From assembly GCA_025350045.1 (NCBI GenBank), contig JANXYM010000043.1, forward strand, positions 28,894-92,893: a DNA stretch of 64,000 nt. Reading direction: 5' to 3'. The stretch comes from Methanomicrobiales archaeon (GTDB lineage: Archaea > Halobacteriota > Methanomicrobia > Methanomicrobiales > Methanospirillaceae). Made by a program: the position numbers and the translations under genes. The notes under the pieces were generated by a model. That model ran no database searches. It was not told where the DNA came from and was given only the letters and a program-made list of their open reading frames with translations. This document shows, in pieces, positions 28,669 through 38,312 of the stretch. Position 1 is the stretch's first letter, and each line of letters begins with the position of its first letter.

Positions 28669-30411
28669 ATGCCAGTCACATCGAGAGCAGCGGGAAATAC
28701 CGAAAAACCTTTTTTTATCCTCATTGTCGAAGACAGCCGGGTCCAGGCCGAGATTCTCAATCATGTTCTGGAGAGCAACGGTTATAGTACTGCAAAGGCA
28801 GAAAATGGCAAAATCGCCCTAGAACTCATTTCCCAGAAAAAACCGGATCTTATCATAAGCGACGTTATCATGCCGGTGATGAACGGGTATGAACTCTGTA
28901 AAGAGATCAAAAAGAATGAAAGTACCCGTAACATCCCGTTTATCCTCTTAACCGCACTCTCAGATTCCAAGGATGTGGCGCTTGCCCTGCAGTCAGGTGC
29001 TGACAATTTTATCACAAAACCGTACCAGACGGACTATATCCTCAAGCGGGTGAAAACGATCATCGAAACTCCCCTGGATCCCCCCAAAGCCACCACTGTG
29101 GAAAAACCCGTGAAATTCTCCCATGGCGGCCAGACTTACCAGATCGGCATGGACAGATCGAAGATCCTGGATTTCCTCCTCTCTGCCTACGAAGCTGCGA
29201 TGCTCCAGCACCTTGAGTTCCAGCGATCCCAGAAGGAACTTCGTACAACCAACGAGAAGATCAATCATCTCAACCAGATAATCAGCCTGAGCAATTCCTC
29301 GCTCAAACCGGATGTCCTGTTAGAGAGCATCCTGCAAAAAACCCTGTCCCTGCAGGGTTTTGAGAGGGGAGCCCTTTACCTCCTGAATGCAGACAAGACT
29401 GAAGCCCAGATGACCTGTTACCAGGAGACCGTTCCCGCATATTCGGATTTACAGGTATTGATCGGGACATTGAATCTCAATGATGCATCCCGCCAGGAAC
29501 TGTTCATCCAGGGAATCCCCCAGTTTATCACCCTGACTGATGACTCGCATCTGGACCGGGATAGTATCATTCTCAAAGAGCTTGGCGCAAAAAGTTATGC
29601 CCTGCTCCCGCTCATATCCGCATCAGTCGTGATTGGAGCCCTCGCGCTCATCAGTACAAGCAAACACGATTTTTCGAGCCAGGAGAAATCACTCATCACG
29701 TCCATCAGCACAGAGATAGGCAATGCCGTGCAGAAAACTCTGCTCTTAAAGCGCCTTGAACTTGCCAATGAGGAGAGCAATCTCTACCTTGACATCATGA
29801 CCCATGATATCAATAATGTCAACACCGGCGCTCTCGGGTACCTTGAACTCCTGGCGGAGAAACTCGAAGGGGAGAATAAAAAATTTGCTGATATTGTCAT
29901 CAAAAGCATCGACCAGTCCATCCAGATCATCGGGAATGTCTCGACCATAAGAAGGATGCACGAGCAGAAAGCGGCACTCAAACCGGTGAACCTCAATGAC
30001 GTGATAAAAAATGAAATCCTGCATTTCTCCACAACCACGATTCATTACGCGGGAACAGAAGCGGTTGTGCTTGGAGATGACCTGCTCGGCCAGATCTTTA
30101 CGAACCTTATCGGAAACAGTGTAAAATTCTTCGGAGAGGACGGAGAAATAACCATCTCCGTTGGAGAACTGGACAATAATATCCTCGTCACCATTGCAGA
30201 TAATGGTCCGGGAATTTCCGATGATATGAAGCCGCAGGTATTCGATCGTTTCCGAAAAGGGAAGAGCAAGAAGAGCGGAAAAGGCCTCGGACTCTTTATC
30301 ACCCGGCACCTGGTTGAAGGATATGGGGGTCGCATCTGGGCTGAGGACCGGGTACCCGGCCACCAGGACCAGGGTGCGGCAATTCATTTCACGATGAAAC
30401 TTGCCAATTAA
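28669..30411 (+). CDS. Receiver-GAF-histidine kinase hybrid
   Basis: ORF 580 aa; FILIVEDSRVQAEILNHVLESNGY...DLIISDVIMPVMNGYELC; GAF; YLDIMTHDINNVNTGALGYLELL; HATPase IADNGPGISDDMKPQVFDRFRKGKSKKSGKGLGLFITRHLVEGYGGRIW. Confidence 0.93.
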   Translation: MPVTSRAAGNTEKPFFILIVEDSRVQAEILNHVLESNGYSTAKAENGKIALELISQKKPDLIISDVIMPVMNGYELCKEIKKNESTRNIPFILLTALSDSKDVALALQSGADNFITKPYQTDYILKRVKTIIETPLDPPKATTVEKPVKFSHGGQTYQIGMDRSKILDFLLSAYEAAMLQHLEFQRSQKELRTTNEKINHLNQIISLSNSSLKPDVLLESILQKTLSLQGFERGALYLLNADKTEAQMTCYQETVPAYSDLQVLIGTLNLNDASRQELFIQGIPQFITLTDDSHLDRDSIILKELGAKSYALLPLISASVVIGALALISTSKHDFSSQEKSLITSISTEIGNAVQKTLLLKRLELANEESNLYLDIMTHDINNVNTGALGYLELLAEKLEGENKKFADIVIKSIDQSIQIIGNVSTIRRMHEQKAALKPVNLNDVIKNEILHFSTTTIHYAGTEAVVLGDDLLGQIFTNLIGNSVKFFGEDGEITISVGELDNNILVTIADNGPGISDDMKPQVFDRFRKGKSKKSGKGLGLFITRHLVEGYGGRIWAEDRVPGHQDQGAAIHFTMKLAN

Positions 30412-30488
30412 AACCCTGAGGTCGGATTTTATTGGGCAACCAGACTGGTTCAGGGACACGGTGTAAGGAAATTTTTAAGAGGTAACCC

Positions 30489-31286
30489 ATGGGTAAGGCA
30501 TTAAAGATCTCGATTGTTGAAGATGACAGGGTGATCCAGAGTCTCACGGCACAAAGAGTGATAAAACTGGGGCATACGGTTCACTCCCGGTTCGAATCCG
30601 GAGAGAGTGCACTGGCACAGTTGCCCAAATCCCTGCCGGATATTGTCATCATGGACATCGACCTTGGCGGAGATATTGACGGGGTTGATGTCGCACTCCG
30701 GATCCAGGAAGTACAGAATATTCCGTTTGTCTTTGTGTCCTCCCACCGGGATGAGGAGACAATCAACCGGGTGAAGAGGGTTGAGGGAGCGGAATATATC
30801 ATAAAACCGTTCACGGACGACGGGCTCAGGATCGCCATTGGTCTTGCACTGGACAAGTACCATGCACTATGCCAGAACGCCAGGCGCCAGGAACTCCAGG
30901 AAATATTGCTCAACCAGTTTTTTGGCGCTATCATTGCAACAGATTCCAAAGGCGTAATCACGTACATCAATGAAAGCGCCCGGTCAATGACCCGTTGGAA
31001 AGGCCCGATCGACGGAATGACACATTTCCGTGAGATCGTCACGATCATTGATGGTACAACCAGAACACCACTGGAGAATATCTATGAGAAAAACCTCAGG
31101 GAAAAGAAGATCTGCTGGCTGCCCCCGAATTCAACCCTTATCACGCTCGACAAGAATCCGGTGCCGGTGATGGGGAATGCAAGCCCGCTGATGGATGCCT
31201 CAGGTAATGTCAATGGTGTGATCGTCGTCCTGTTCCCGATGAGTAACCCGCTGTACATGGAATTCCGGGGAAGGCCATTGTACTGA
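30489..31286 (+). CDS. Response regulator receiver with PAS domain
   Basis: ORF 265 aa; ISIVEDDRVIQSLTAQRVIKLGHTV...IVIMDIDLGGDIDGVDVAL...IIKPFTDDGL; PAS ...QFFGAIIATDSKGVITYINESA. Confidence 0.9.
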   Translation: MGKALKISIVEDDRVIQSLTAQRVIKLGHTVHSRFESGESALAQLPKSLPDIVIMDIDLGGDIDGVDVALRIQEVQNIPFVFVSSHRDEETINRVKRVEGAEYIIKPFTDDGLRIAIGLALDKYHALCQNARRQELQEILLNQFFGAIIATDSKGVITYINESARSMTRWKGPIDGMTHFREIVTIIDGTTRTPLENIYEKNLREKKICWLPPNSTLITLDKNPVPVMGNASPLMDASGNVNGVIVVLFPMSNPLYMEFRGRPLY

Positions 31287-31867
31287 GCGGGGCCGAGGGA
31301 TCCGGAAAAATCCCCCGTTTTCCCTGTACCTCGGATTATTCTTCCTCCTTCTCTGCGTAAACGCACTCCTCGCCAAGTTTGCCGTATTTTCCTTTAGCGA
31401 GGCGCCGGGCATCTCATCGTTCTATATCGTGGTCGCCCTGATGATCGTCTTTGCCCTCTGGTTTGGCATGTGGGGAGCGCGATGGCCGCGTACGCCGGGT
31501 GTTTCATAGGAGCAGGACTGTTAAGCGGGATTTCCGCGGATGTCAGCCTCTTCTGGTCGCTTGCTGATTTCTGGCAGGTGCTCATTCCCCTGGTTGCATT
31601 CCGGTATTTCGGTGCGGACCCTGCACTTACGAGCAGGCGGGATCTCGTTATCGCGCTGTTTTTTGGAGTTCTTCTCAATAATCTCTGCGGGGCAGTCTGG
31701 GGCTTGCTCTCGGGGGTATAATCCCCTGGAGCAGTCTCGGATCCGCATTCTATGGATGGTGGCTGGGAAACAGCATTGTCTGTCTCGTCCTTCTCTCCCT
31801 GATCCTGTATGTCTTCACCCCAATCGTGAAAACGCATGAGCTCTTTGTCAAAGCCTGGTGGAACTGA
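31284..31867 (+). pseudogene. Frameshifted polytopic membrane protein (MASE1-like sensor remnant?)
   Basis: Coding potential jumps frame at two G-runs: ...PPFSLYLGLFFLLLCVNALLAKFAVFSFSEAPGISSFYIVVALMIVFALWFGMW / GSAMAAYAGCFIGAGLLSGISADVSLFWSLADFWQVLIPLVAFRYFGADPALTSRRDLVIALFFGVLLNNLCGAVWGLLSG / GIIPWSSLGSAFYGWWLGNSIVCLVLLSLILYVFTPIVKTHELFVKAWWN*. Adding one G at about 31472-31475 and one at 31712-31716 restores a single frame. No clear ATG start seen; 5' end approximate. Confidence 0.7.
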
Positions 31868-34496
31868 ACCTGTATCCGCCTTTCGGCACGGTGATCTCGA
31901 AACGTGCCCCTCTGCCGGGCTCCCCGTTCTCGGTGATCGTCATGCCGGTGATCGAGAGGATCTCGCGGGAGAGGAAGAGGCCAAAACCGGTATGGTGCCC
32001 GAATCCCCGCCCGAACAGCCGCACTTTGTCCTCTGCCGATATCCCGACACCGTCATCTTCAACCGAGATCACCAGCCCCGTTGCCGATTCCCGGTCAGAA
32101 ATAAGTATCCGGGTCATCTTCTCCCCCCCGTACCGCAGGGCATTATCGATCAGGTTGTAGAACACCTTTTCAAGCAGCGGATCGGCAAAAACCTCGAGGC
32201 CCGGACAACCCGTCTCGACCCGGATTTCCCGCAACGGTAGCTCGTTTGTCTTTTTCCGGACAAGGGACTCCACATCCTGCCATACGGGGGATTTGACACC
32301 CATATCCTCGTAATCGCTGGTAAAAGCGATCTGGCGCTCGATGGTGTCGGAGATCAGCTCCTGCTTTTTTAGGAATTCCACCAGCTGGCCGGGATCATTC
32401 ACGGAATCCTCACTCAGCTGGATGAACGCCTTGAGGGCCATGAGCTGGTTGCGTATGTCATGCCGGGTGATGCTCGAGAGGAGATTGAGTTTCTTATTGA
32501 CCATCCGCAGGGCATCCTCGGCCTGACGGAGACCGGTGATATCATGGACAAGACCCTCAACTCCCAGGATCGTTCCGTCAGCATCATGATAATAGTGGCT
32601 GTTTGTGGTGGCAATACGCAGCGATCCGTCCCGGACCTTCAGGATCAGGGGATAATCGGTCACGGCCCCTTTCTCTTCGAGAGCCGAGAGGAGCTGGGTG
32701 CGCTTTTCGGGTTCCGCGTACATTTCGGAGACATTCATGCCAATCATATCATCAGGAGAATCGCAACCGGCAAAACGGGCACCCGCCGGGCTCATCATCG
32801 TGATCGTTCCATCCAGGTCTGTCCGGTAGAACAGGTCCTGCATATTCTCGATGATAGCGCGGTACTTCTCCTCGCTCACTTTTAAGGCAGTTTCCGCCTC
32901 CTTGCGTTCGCTGATATCTTCAAAAACCGCAACAAAATACTCTTTTTTCGGGCTGAATACCGATACCCGCAGCCATATATCCAAGGGTTTGAAATCAATC
33001 TCGAACGTCTCAGGGGTACCCGTTTGTGAGACCCGCCCGTACGTATCGAAGAGCTCGGGGGACAATGCACGGATACCGGGTATTGCTTCGAGAAACCGCT
33101 TGCCCACGATATTCTTAAGACCGGTCAGCCGCTCAAACGCCCGGTTCACATCGAGGTAGATCCAGTCAACAGGAGTGCCGTTTGCATCGGAGATCATCCG
33201 GCAGTAAGCAAACCCTTCCAGCATATTCTCAAAGAGGGTGCGGTACTTCTCCTCGCTCTCTTTCAATGCTTCTTCTGCCTGTTTGCGTTCGGTAATATCA
33301 TGGAGGATATGCACGCTTCCCAGGATCTCATGAGAAGGGCCAAGAATGGGTGAAACCGAGAGGGTGAAATCCCCTTTCAGGTTCTCCTCATGGATGTCCA
33401 CGGTGTGAGATTTTCCATCGGCAAGAAGGAGCCGATGCGGACAGGTATCGGGAGGACAGGGGGTATGGTGGACAGCTGCATAGCAGCAGAGCCCGACAGC
33501 ACCCTCCTGGGAAACGCCAAGACGGTCCGCCATGGCCTTGTTCACCCGGACGACCTTGAAATTCCGGTCAATGATGGCGATTAGGTCCGTGACCGCGTTG
33601 AACGTGCGTTCCCATTCATCCCGTGCCTTTACGATCTCATCCCGGACCCGTTTTTGTTCGCTGATGTCCCGCATGACAGAAAAGACATAGTTATGGCCAT
33701 CCAGTTCGAGAAGACCGGCATGAAAATCAAGGGGAAACACGGACTTATCTTTCCTGACGTGGTTGACCTCACCTCCGATCCATTCCCCGCGGAGGATCTC
33801 CTCAAACCGGGTCGGTGCAGCAGGAAGGTTTTCTGCAACATCGAGATCCGTGATCTTCAGCGTGAGTAATTCTTCCGGAAGGTAGCCATGCATTGCTGCG
33901 CCGGCAGCGTTCACCTCGACGATTTTTCCGCGATCCTTCCCACCGGCTTCGAAGATGAAAATTCCCTCTCCCGATTTTTCAAAGAGGAGCCGGTAGCGGG
34001 TCTCGCTTTTTTCCAAAGCGGCATTGATCCGGGCGAGCTCGCCTGTCCTCTCGTGGATCCGCTGCTCAAGAGCTGCGTACTCCCGTTCGAGATTCCGGTC
34101 CAGTTCCGCTTTATGCAGCGCAATCTCGATTTCGGTCCGGATCCCCCGCTCATCATAGGGCTTGATGATATACCCGTACGGCCGGGTCCATTTTGCCCGA
34201 TCTATCAGTTCGGGATCCGCGTACGCAGTTACATAGATGATGGGGATGGTATGGTGGAGGATGATCTGCTCTGCTGCATCTATCCCGGAGAGTGAGCCTG
34301 CCAGGTTGATATCCATCAGGATAAGATCGGGAGGATCCTCATCCACCATCTCGATCGCCCGGTCACCGGTTGATGCGATGCCGGTGACCCGGTACCCGAG
34401 CGAGGTGAGGGTATCTTTGAGGTCTAGTGCTGATATCTGCTCATCCTCAACGATCAGGATAGATTTTTTTCCATGCTCCCTCTCTTCAGCAAACAT
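31848..34496 (-). CDS. Receiver + multi-PAS histidine kinase
   Basis: ORF 882 aa; receiver LIVEDEQISALDLKDTLTSLGYRV...KPYDERGI; about 4 PAS; KLNLLSSITRHDIRNQLMALKAFIQL; HATPase VEDDGVGISAEDKVRLFGRGFGHHTGFGLFLSREIL. Confidence 0.92.
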   Translation of the reverse strand: MFAEEREHGKKSILIVEDEQISALDLKDTLTSLGYRVTGIASTGDRAIEMVDEDPPDLILMDINLAGSLSGIDAAEQIILHHTIPIIYVTAYADPELIDRAKWTRPYGYIIKPYDERGIRTEIEIALHKAELDRNLEREYAALEQRIHERTGELARINAALEKSETRYRLLFEKSGEGIFIFEAGGKDRGKIVEVNAAGAAMHGYLPEELLTLKITDLDVAENLPAAPTRFEEILRGEWIGGEVNHVRKDKSVFPLDFHAGLLELDGHNYVFSVMRDISEQKRVRDEIVKARDEWERTFNAVTDLIAIIDRNFKVVRVNKAMADRLGVSQEGAVGLCCYAAVHHTPCPPDTCPHRLLLADGKSHTVDIHEENLKGDFTLSVSPILGPSHEILGSVHILHDITERKQAEEALKESEEKYRTLFENMLEGFAYCRMISDANGTPVDWIYLDVNRAFERLTGLKNIVGKRFLEAIPGIRALSPELFDTYGRVSQTGTPETFEIDFKPLDIWLRVSVFSPKKEYFVAVFEDISERKEAETALKVSEEKYRAIIENMQDLFYRTDLDGTITMMSPAGARFAGCDSPDDMIGMNVSEMYAEPEKRTQLLSALEEKGAVTDYPLILKVRDGSLRIATTNSHYYHDADGTILGVEGLVHDITGLRQAEDALRMVNKKLNLLSSITRHDIRNQLMALKAFIQLSEDSVNDPGQLVEFLKKQELISDTIERQIAFTSDYEDMGVKSPVWQDVESLVRKKTNELPLREIRVETGCPGLEVFADPLLEKVFYNLIDNALRYGGEKMTRILISDRESATGLVISVEDDGVGISAEDKVRLFGRGFGHHTGFGLFLSREILSITGMTITENGEPGRGARFEITVPKGGYRFSSTRL

Positions 34497-34629
34497 AGGG
34501 ACAGATGATTAATATAGTTTAGTTATTCCCTGTTCCTGCCCTGGATATTCCTTTGCGCATCACATCACCGGAATTTCCCGTACCCTAACCGGGGAAATTC
34601 CCGGAAAAAGCCGGGATCCAAACCGATTA

Positions 34630-35370
34630 ATGCCGGGAGAGGAAATACCCGGTGTACGGTCGTGCAAACTTTTGACAGAAAAACACCCGCCAGCCAACCC
34701 GCCTTCCGATAGAATGAAGATCGTTGTCAGCAGGAACGGCCCGTATCTTGTCTCCGGGAGCATCCCCTTGATTGGGAAGGAGATCTGCAATGACGACGAA
34801 GGGTACTGCCGAACCTGGAAGGAAGTCACCCGGTACCCGGTAAATGAGAACTATGCCCTCTGCCGGTGTGGTCATTCAAAGAACAAGCCGTTCTGTGATG
34901 GTACGCACGCATCGGTTCACTTTGTCGGGACCGAGCATGCCGGAAACGAAACCTATCTCCTCCACCCAAAGACCATTCACGGCACGACCCTTGAACTTGA
35001 GGACGTGGAGGAACTCTGCACCCATGCCCGGTTCTGCATGCGGTCCGGGGGGATCTGGAACTTAACCCGTCAGTCGGACATTCCGGAAGCCCGGGATATC
35101 GCAATTGAAGAGGCGTGCAACTGCCCCTCCGGCAGGCTTGTCATACGGGACTGTAAAACGGGGGAAGCGATCGAGCCGGAACTGGAGAGATCTGTTGTTG
35201 TCGTGGAATATCCGCACCGTAACGAACACGGACCACTCTGGGTCCGGGGGGGAATCCCAATAGAATCTGCGAACGGAAAGCAGTACACGGTCAGGAACCG
35301 GGTCACGCTCTGCCGGTGCGGGAAGTCCGGAAACAAGCCGTTCTGCGACGGCAGCCATGTGGATCAGTAG
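34630..35370 (+). CDS. CDGSH-type iron-sulfur protein with two CDGSH-like motifs (start may be ATG at about 34714)
   Basis: ORF 246 aa; YALCRCGHSKNKPFCDGTHASVHF and VTLCRCGKSGNKPFCDGSHVDQ; central RLVIRDCKTGEAIEPELERSVVVVEYPHRNEHGPLWVRGGIPIESANGKQYTVRN. Confidence 0.92.
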   Translation: MPGEEIPGVRSCKLLTEKHPPANPPSDRMKIVVSRNGPYLVSGSIPLIGKEICNDDEGYCRTWKEVTRYPVNENYALCRCGHSKNKPFCDGTHASVHFVGTEHAGNETYLLHPKTIHGTTLELEDVEELCTHARFCMRSGGIWNLTRQSDIPEARDIAIEEACNCPSGRLVIRDCKTGEAIEPELERSVVVVEYPHRNEHGPLWVRGGIPIESANGKQYTVRNRVTLCRCGKSGNKPFCDGSHVDQ

Positions 35371-35569
35371 GCATACCGGTACACCGGCTCTCTCCGGGAA
35401 AAGAAATCCCGTCAAAAAATTTGTTCTCCTTTTTAGATCCTGGCCGCGGGGATCTGCAGGGTTCAGGTAACAGGACCGGTCAGGAAAAAAGACGACTGCA
35501 CCGTGGCCGGGTCATGGTGAAGGCAACACTCATACCAGAGAAATACCTTATACCTGGTACAGAAATACC

Positions 35570-36259
35570 ATGGAGATTGTAACGGGTATCCATCAGGTGG
35601 AAGGGGTTAATGGCAACAGTTACATCCTCGTTCGCGATGGCCTCACGGTGATCGATACCGGTCTGCCGGCCGGCAGCGGGAAGAAGATACTCTCCTATAT
35701 CCGGGATACGATGTACCGGGAAACAACCGAGATCAAAACCATCATCCTCACCCATTTCCATATGGATCACATCGGGGGCGTTGCAATCCTGAAAGATGCC
35801 GCTCCCGGTGCAAAGATTGCGATAGGGACAATGGATGCAGGGTATGTATCCGGACAATGCCCCCTTCCGGGGTATCCGGGATTCCGGGGCTTCCTGCTGA
35901 GGATCGCCGGTGCGATCATGAATCCCGGCGCCTTTTCCCCGGATATCCGGTTACATGACGGGGACCGGATTGATAGTCTTGTCTGCGTCCACATTCCCGG
36001 CCATACTCCCGGGAGCATCGGGCTGTACGATGACCGTACAAAGACGTTCTTTGCCGGTGATATTCTCCGGTATGACGGGACATCCATTAAAGAGGGCCCG
36101 GCCCTGTTTACTATGGATCTCAACGGTTCGCGCCAGTCGATCCGGAAGATCGCGGCTCTCGATTTTGAGGTCCTGCTCCCCGGTCACGGTATCCCGCTCA
36201 GGAACAGGGCATCAGAAAAGGTGCGGGAGTTTGCTGCGACCCTTCCCGCAGAAACGTGA
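35570..36259 (+). CDS. Metallo-beta-lactamase fold hydrolase
   Basis: ORF 229 aa; TIILTHFHMDHIGG (HxHxDH), HIPGHTPGSIGLY, FFAGDIL, LLPGHGIPL. Confidence 0.93.
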   Translation: MEIVTGIHQVEGVNGNSYILVRDGLTVIDTGLPAGSGKKILSYIRDTMYRETTEIKTIILTHFHMDHIGGVAILKDAAPGAKIAIGTMDAGYVSGQCPLPGYPGFRGFLLRIAGAIMNPGAFSPDIRLHDGDRIDSLVCVHIPGHTPGSIGLYDDRTKTFFAGDILRYDGTSIKEGPALFTMDLNGSRQSIRKIAALDFEVLLPGHGIPLRNRASEKVREFAATLPAET

Positions 36260-36326
36260 GGTAATGTACGGATTTCCCCGTTCTTTTTTCCGGATCATCT
36301 CGTATGAGTATGTATAAACCCGAAAA

Positions 36327-37568
36327 GTGCCCACCTACTACTTACGAGATCTATCCATGCAGCTCCACTCCTGCAAAAAGGCCTACAACAATGAAACGCA
36401 GCGGGCCAGTCCGCTCGATGAAACTCTTCGCCGCATCGAACCCAAAGTCCCCGCTGCCGGGATCACCCGGGTCGCGGACATAACAAGCCTTGACCGGATA
36501 GGGATTCCGGTCTTCTCCTGCATCCGCCCGACAGCGGAAGACGGTGCCATCACCGTGTACAACGGCAAGGGAGCAACCATTGAGGAGTCGCGGATATCAG
36601 CGATCATGGAAGGCATAGAGCGGTATTCGGCCGAGGCCCACGACCGGGTGATCAGGACCGCCCTGTACCAGGAACTCGAAGGCCGCGAACCCGTCATCAA
36701 TCCCCATGACCTGATCCTGCCCGAAGGTGCAGCAACGGATCGGTTCATGTCCTGGTACCAGGGTTACGATATTGTCAATAACAAGAGTTTGTGGATGCCG
36801 GCCTTTGCGATATTCCACCCGGTTCCCCCCCGTCACCGGGGAGTCTTCCGCACGAACACCAACGGCCTTGCCTCAGGAAACACCATCGAAGAAGCAGTCT
36901 TCCACGCACTCTCCGAAGTCATCGAGCGGGACGCATGGTCACTTGTTGAAACGACCCGGCAGACCGGCCCCGCTGTGGTGGGCATCGATGACCCGGTTAT
37001 AAACGACATGCAGAGGAAATTTGCCGATGCACAGGTAGAGGTCACGATACGCGACATCACCAGCGACATTGGTATTCCAACGATAGCCGCAGTGGCAGAT
37101 GACGTGCTCTTGAAAGACCCCAGCCTGCTTACCATCGGTATCGGCACCCATACCAGCGCACGCATCGCGGTCATGCGGGCTCTCACTGAAGTGGCCCAGA
37201 GCCGGCTTACCCAGATCCACGGGGCCCGGGAAGATACCACGATCGCCGATCTCCGCAAGAAGATGGGCTACGAGCGGGCGAAACGGATCAACGGGTACTG
37301 GTACAAGGATAACGGAACCGTGGATTACGCAACCATCGCCTCGTCAGACACCGATGATTTCTTAAAAGATATCCAGAACATCATCACTGCCCTCGCAAAG
37401 AAGGGGCTTGACCGGGTCATCGTCATAGACCTGACCAGGGAAGAGATTGGTATCCCGGTGGTCAGGGTCATTGTCCCCGGGCTTGAAGTCTTTGCAATGG
37501 ATCCGGAACGCCGGGGCGAACGGGTGAAGCATGCCAAAGATCATCGTTTTTCTCGGACCAAGCCTTGA
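36327..37568 (+). CDS. ycaO: YcaO-related McrA-glycine thioamidation protein (start may be ATG at 36357)
   Basis: ORF 413 aa; YcaO core TVYNGKGATIEESRISAIMEGIERYSAEAHDR, NGLASGNTIEEAVFHALSEVIERDAW, LTEVAQSRLTQIHGARED; followed by overlapping tfuA. Confidence 0.93.
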   Translation: MPTYYLRDLSMQLHSCKKAYNNETQRASPLDETLRRIEPKVPAAGITRVADITSLDRIGIPVFSCIRPTAEDGAITVYNGKGATIEESRISAIMEGIERYSAEAHDRVIRTALYQELEGREPVINPHDLILPEGAATDRFMSWYQGYDIVNNKSLWMPAFAIFHPVPPRHRGVFRTNTNGLASGNTIEEAVFHALSEVIERDAWSLVETTRQTGPAVVGIDDPVINDMQRKFADAQVEVTIRDITSDIGIPTIAAVADDVLLKDPSLLTIGIGTHTSARIAVMRALTEVAQSRLTQIHGAREDTTIADLRKKMGYERAKRINGYWYKDNGTVDYATIASSDTDDFLKDIQNIITALAKKGLDRVIVIDLTREEIGIPVVRVIVPGLEVFAMDPERRGERVKHAKDHRFSRTKP

Positions 37569-38190
37569 CGTATCATCGGCCGAAAAGATCCTCTCTGCCG
37601 AGTACCGGCCTCCGGCAAAACGTGGCGATCTCATCGCTGCTGCACGCGAGGGTGCAGACATTATCGGCCTGATCGACGGCGTTTTTCACCAGGAATCGGC
37701 AGTCGCCCACCGCGAGATCCTTGCAGCATTGAAAGGTGGCATCCGGGTGATCGGTTCTTCGAGCATGGGCGCACTCCGGGCAGCGGAGATGGACACGCTG
37801 GGTATGGAGGGAATCGGCGAAATCTACCGGATGTACAAGAGCGGGGAACTGATTGCCGATGACGAGGTTGCGCTCGTGTTCGACCCGGTCTCGGGCATCT
37901 CACTCTCTGAACCATTGATCAATATCCGGTTTACCTTACAGCAGGCAAAAGTGACCGGCATTATTGATACTGCGGTGCATGACGCACTGCTCGCTTCGGC
38001 CCGGTCCATCTTTTATCCCAGGCGTACCTACCGGGCGATCGTATCAGGGTCCGGTGATCTTGTTGATAGGGCAACCCGTGAGCGGTTCCTCGCATGGGCA
38101 GATACCCATGCCTGCGACCAGAAACGCAACGATGCGGTCGCGGCACTTGACTATATCCGAGTATCCAGCAACGGGGCAGCTAAACACTGA
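37531..38190 (+). CDS. tfuA: TfuA-related McrA-glycine thioamidation protein
   Basis: ORF 219 aa; KIIVFLGPSLDVSSAEKIL...YRPPAKRGDLIAAAREGADIIGLIDGVFHQESAVAHREILAALKGGIRVIGSSSMGALRAAEM; overlaps ycaO 3' end. Confidence 0.93.
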   Translation: MPKIIVFLGPSLDVSSAEKILSAEYRPPAKRGDLIAAAREGADIIGLIDGVFHQESAVAHREILAALKGGIRVIGSSSMGALRAAEMDTLGMEGIGEIYRMYKSGELIADDEVALVFDPVSGISLSEPLINIRFTLQQAKVTGIIDTAVHDALLASARSIFYPRRTYRAIVSGSGDLVDRATRERFLAWADTHACDQKRNDAVAALDYIRVSSNGAAKH

Positions 38191-38312
38191 CCGGATTTCC
38201 GGAAATCACATTGAAACCCGCCCTTTCCCGGAAAAACCCGGGGGTTCCGGTATACCGGCACGGGAAAAAGGGGAGCGCTTTTCAAATTAAAAAAATATCA
38301 TATAAAAAAAAG

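Noticed and set aside
30585-30615. GGTTCGAATCC, resembling a tRNA T-loop
   Set aside because: Lies in frame inside the receiver-PAS gene (HSRFESGES); no cloverleaf arms could be found around it.
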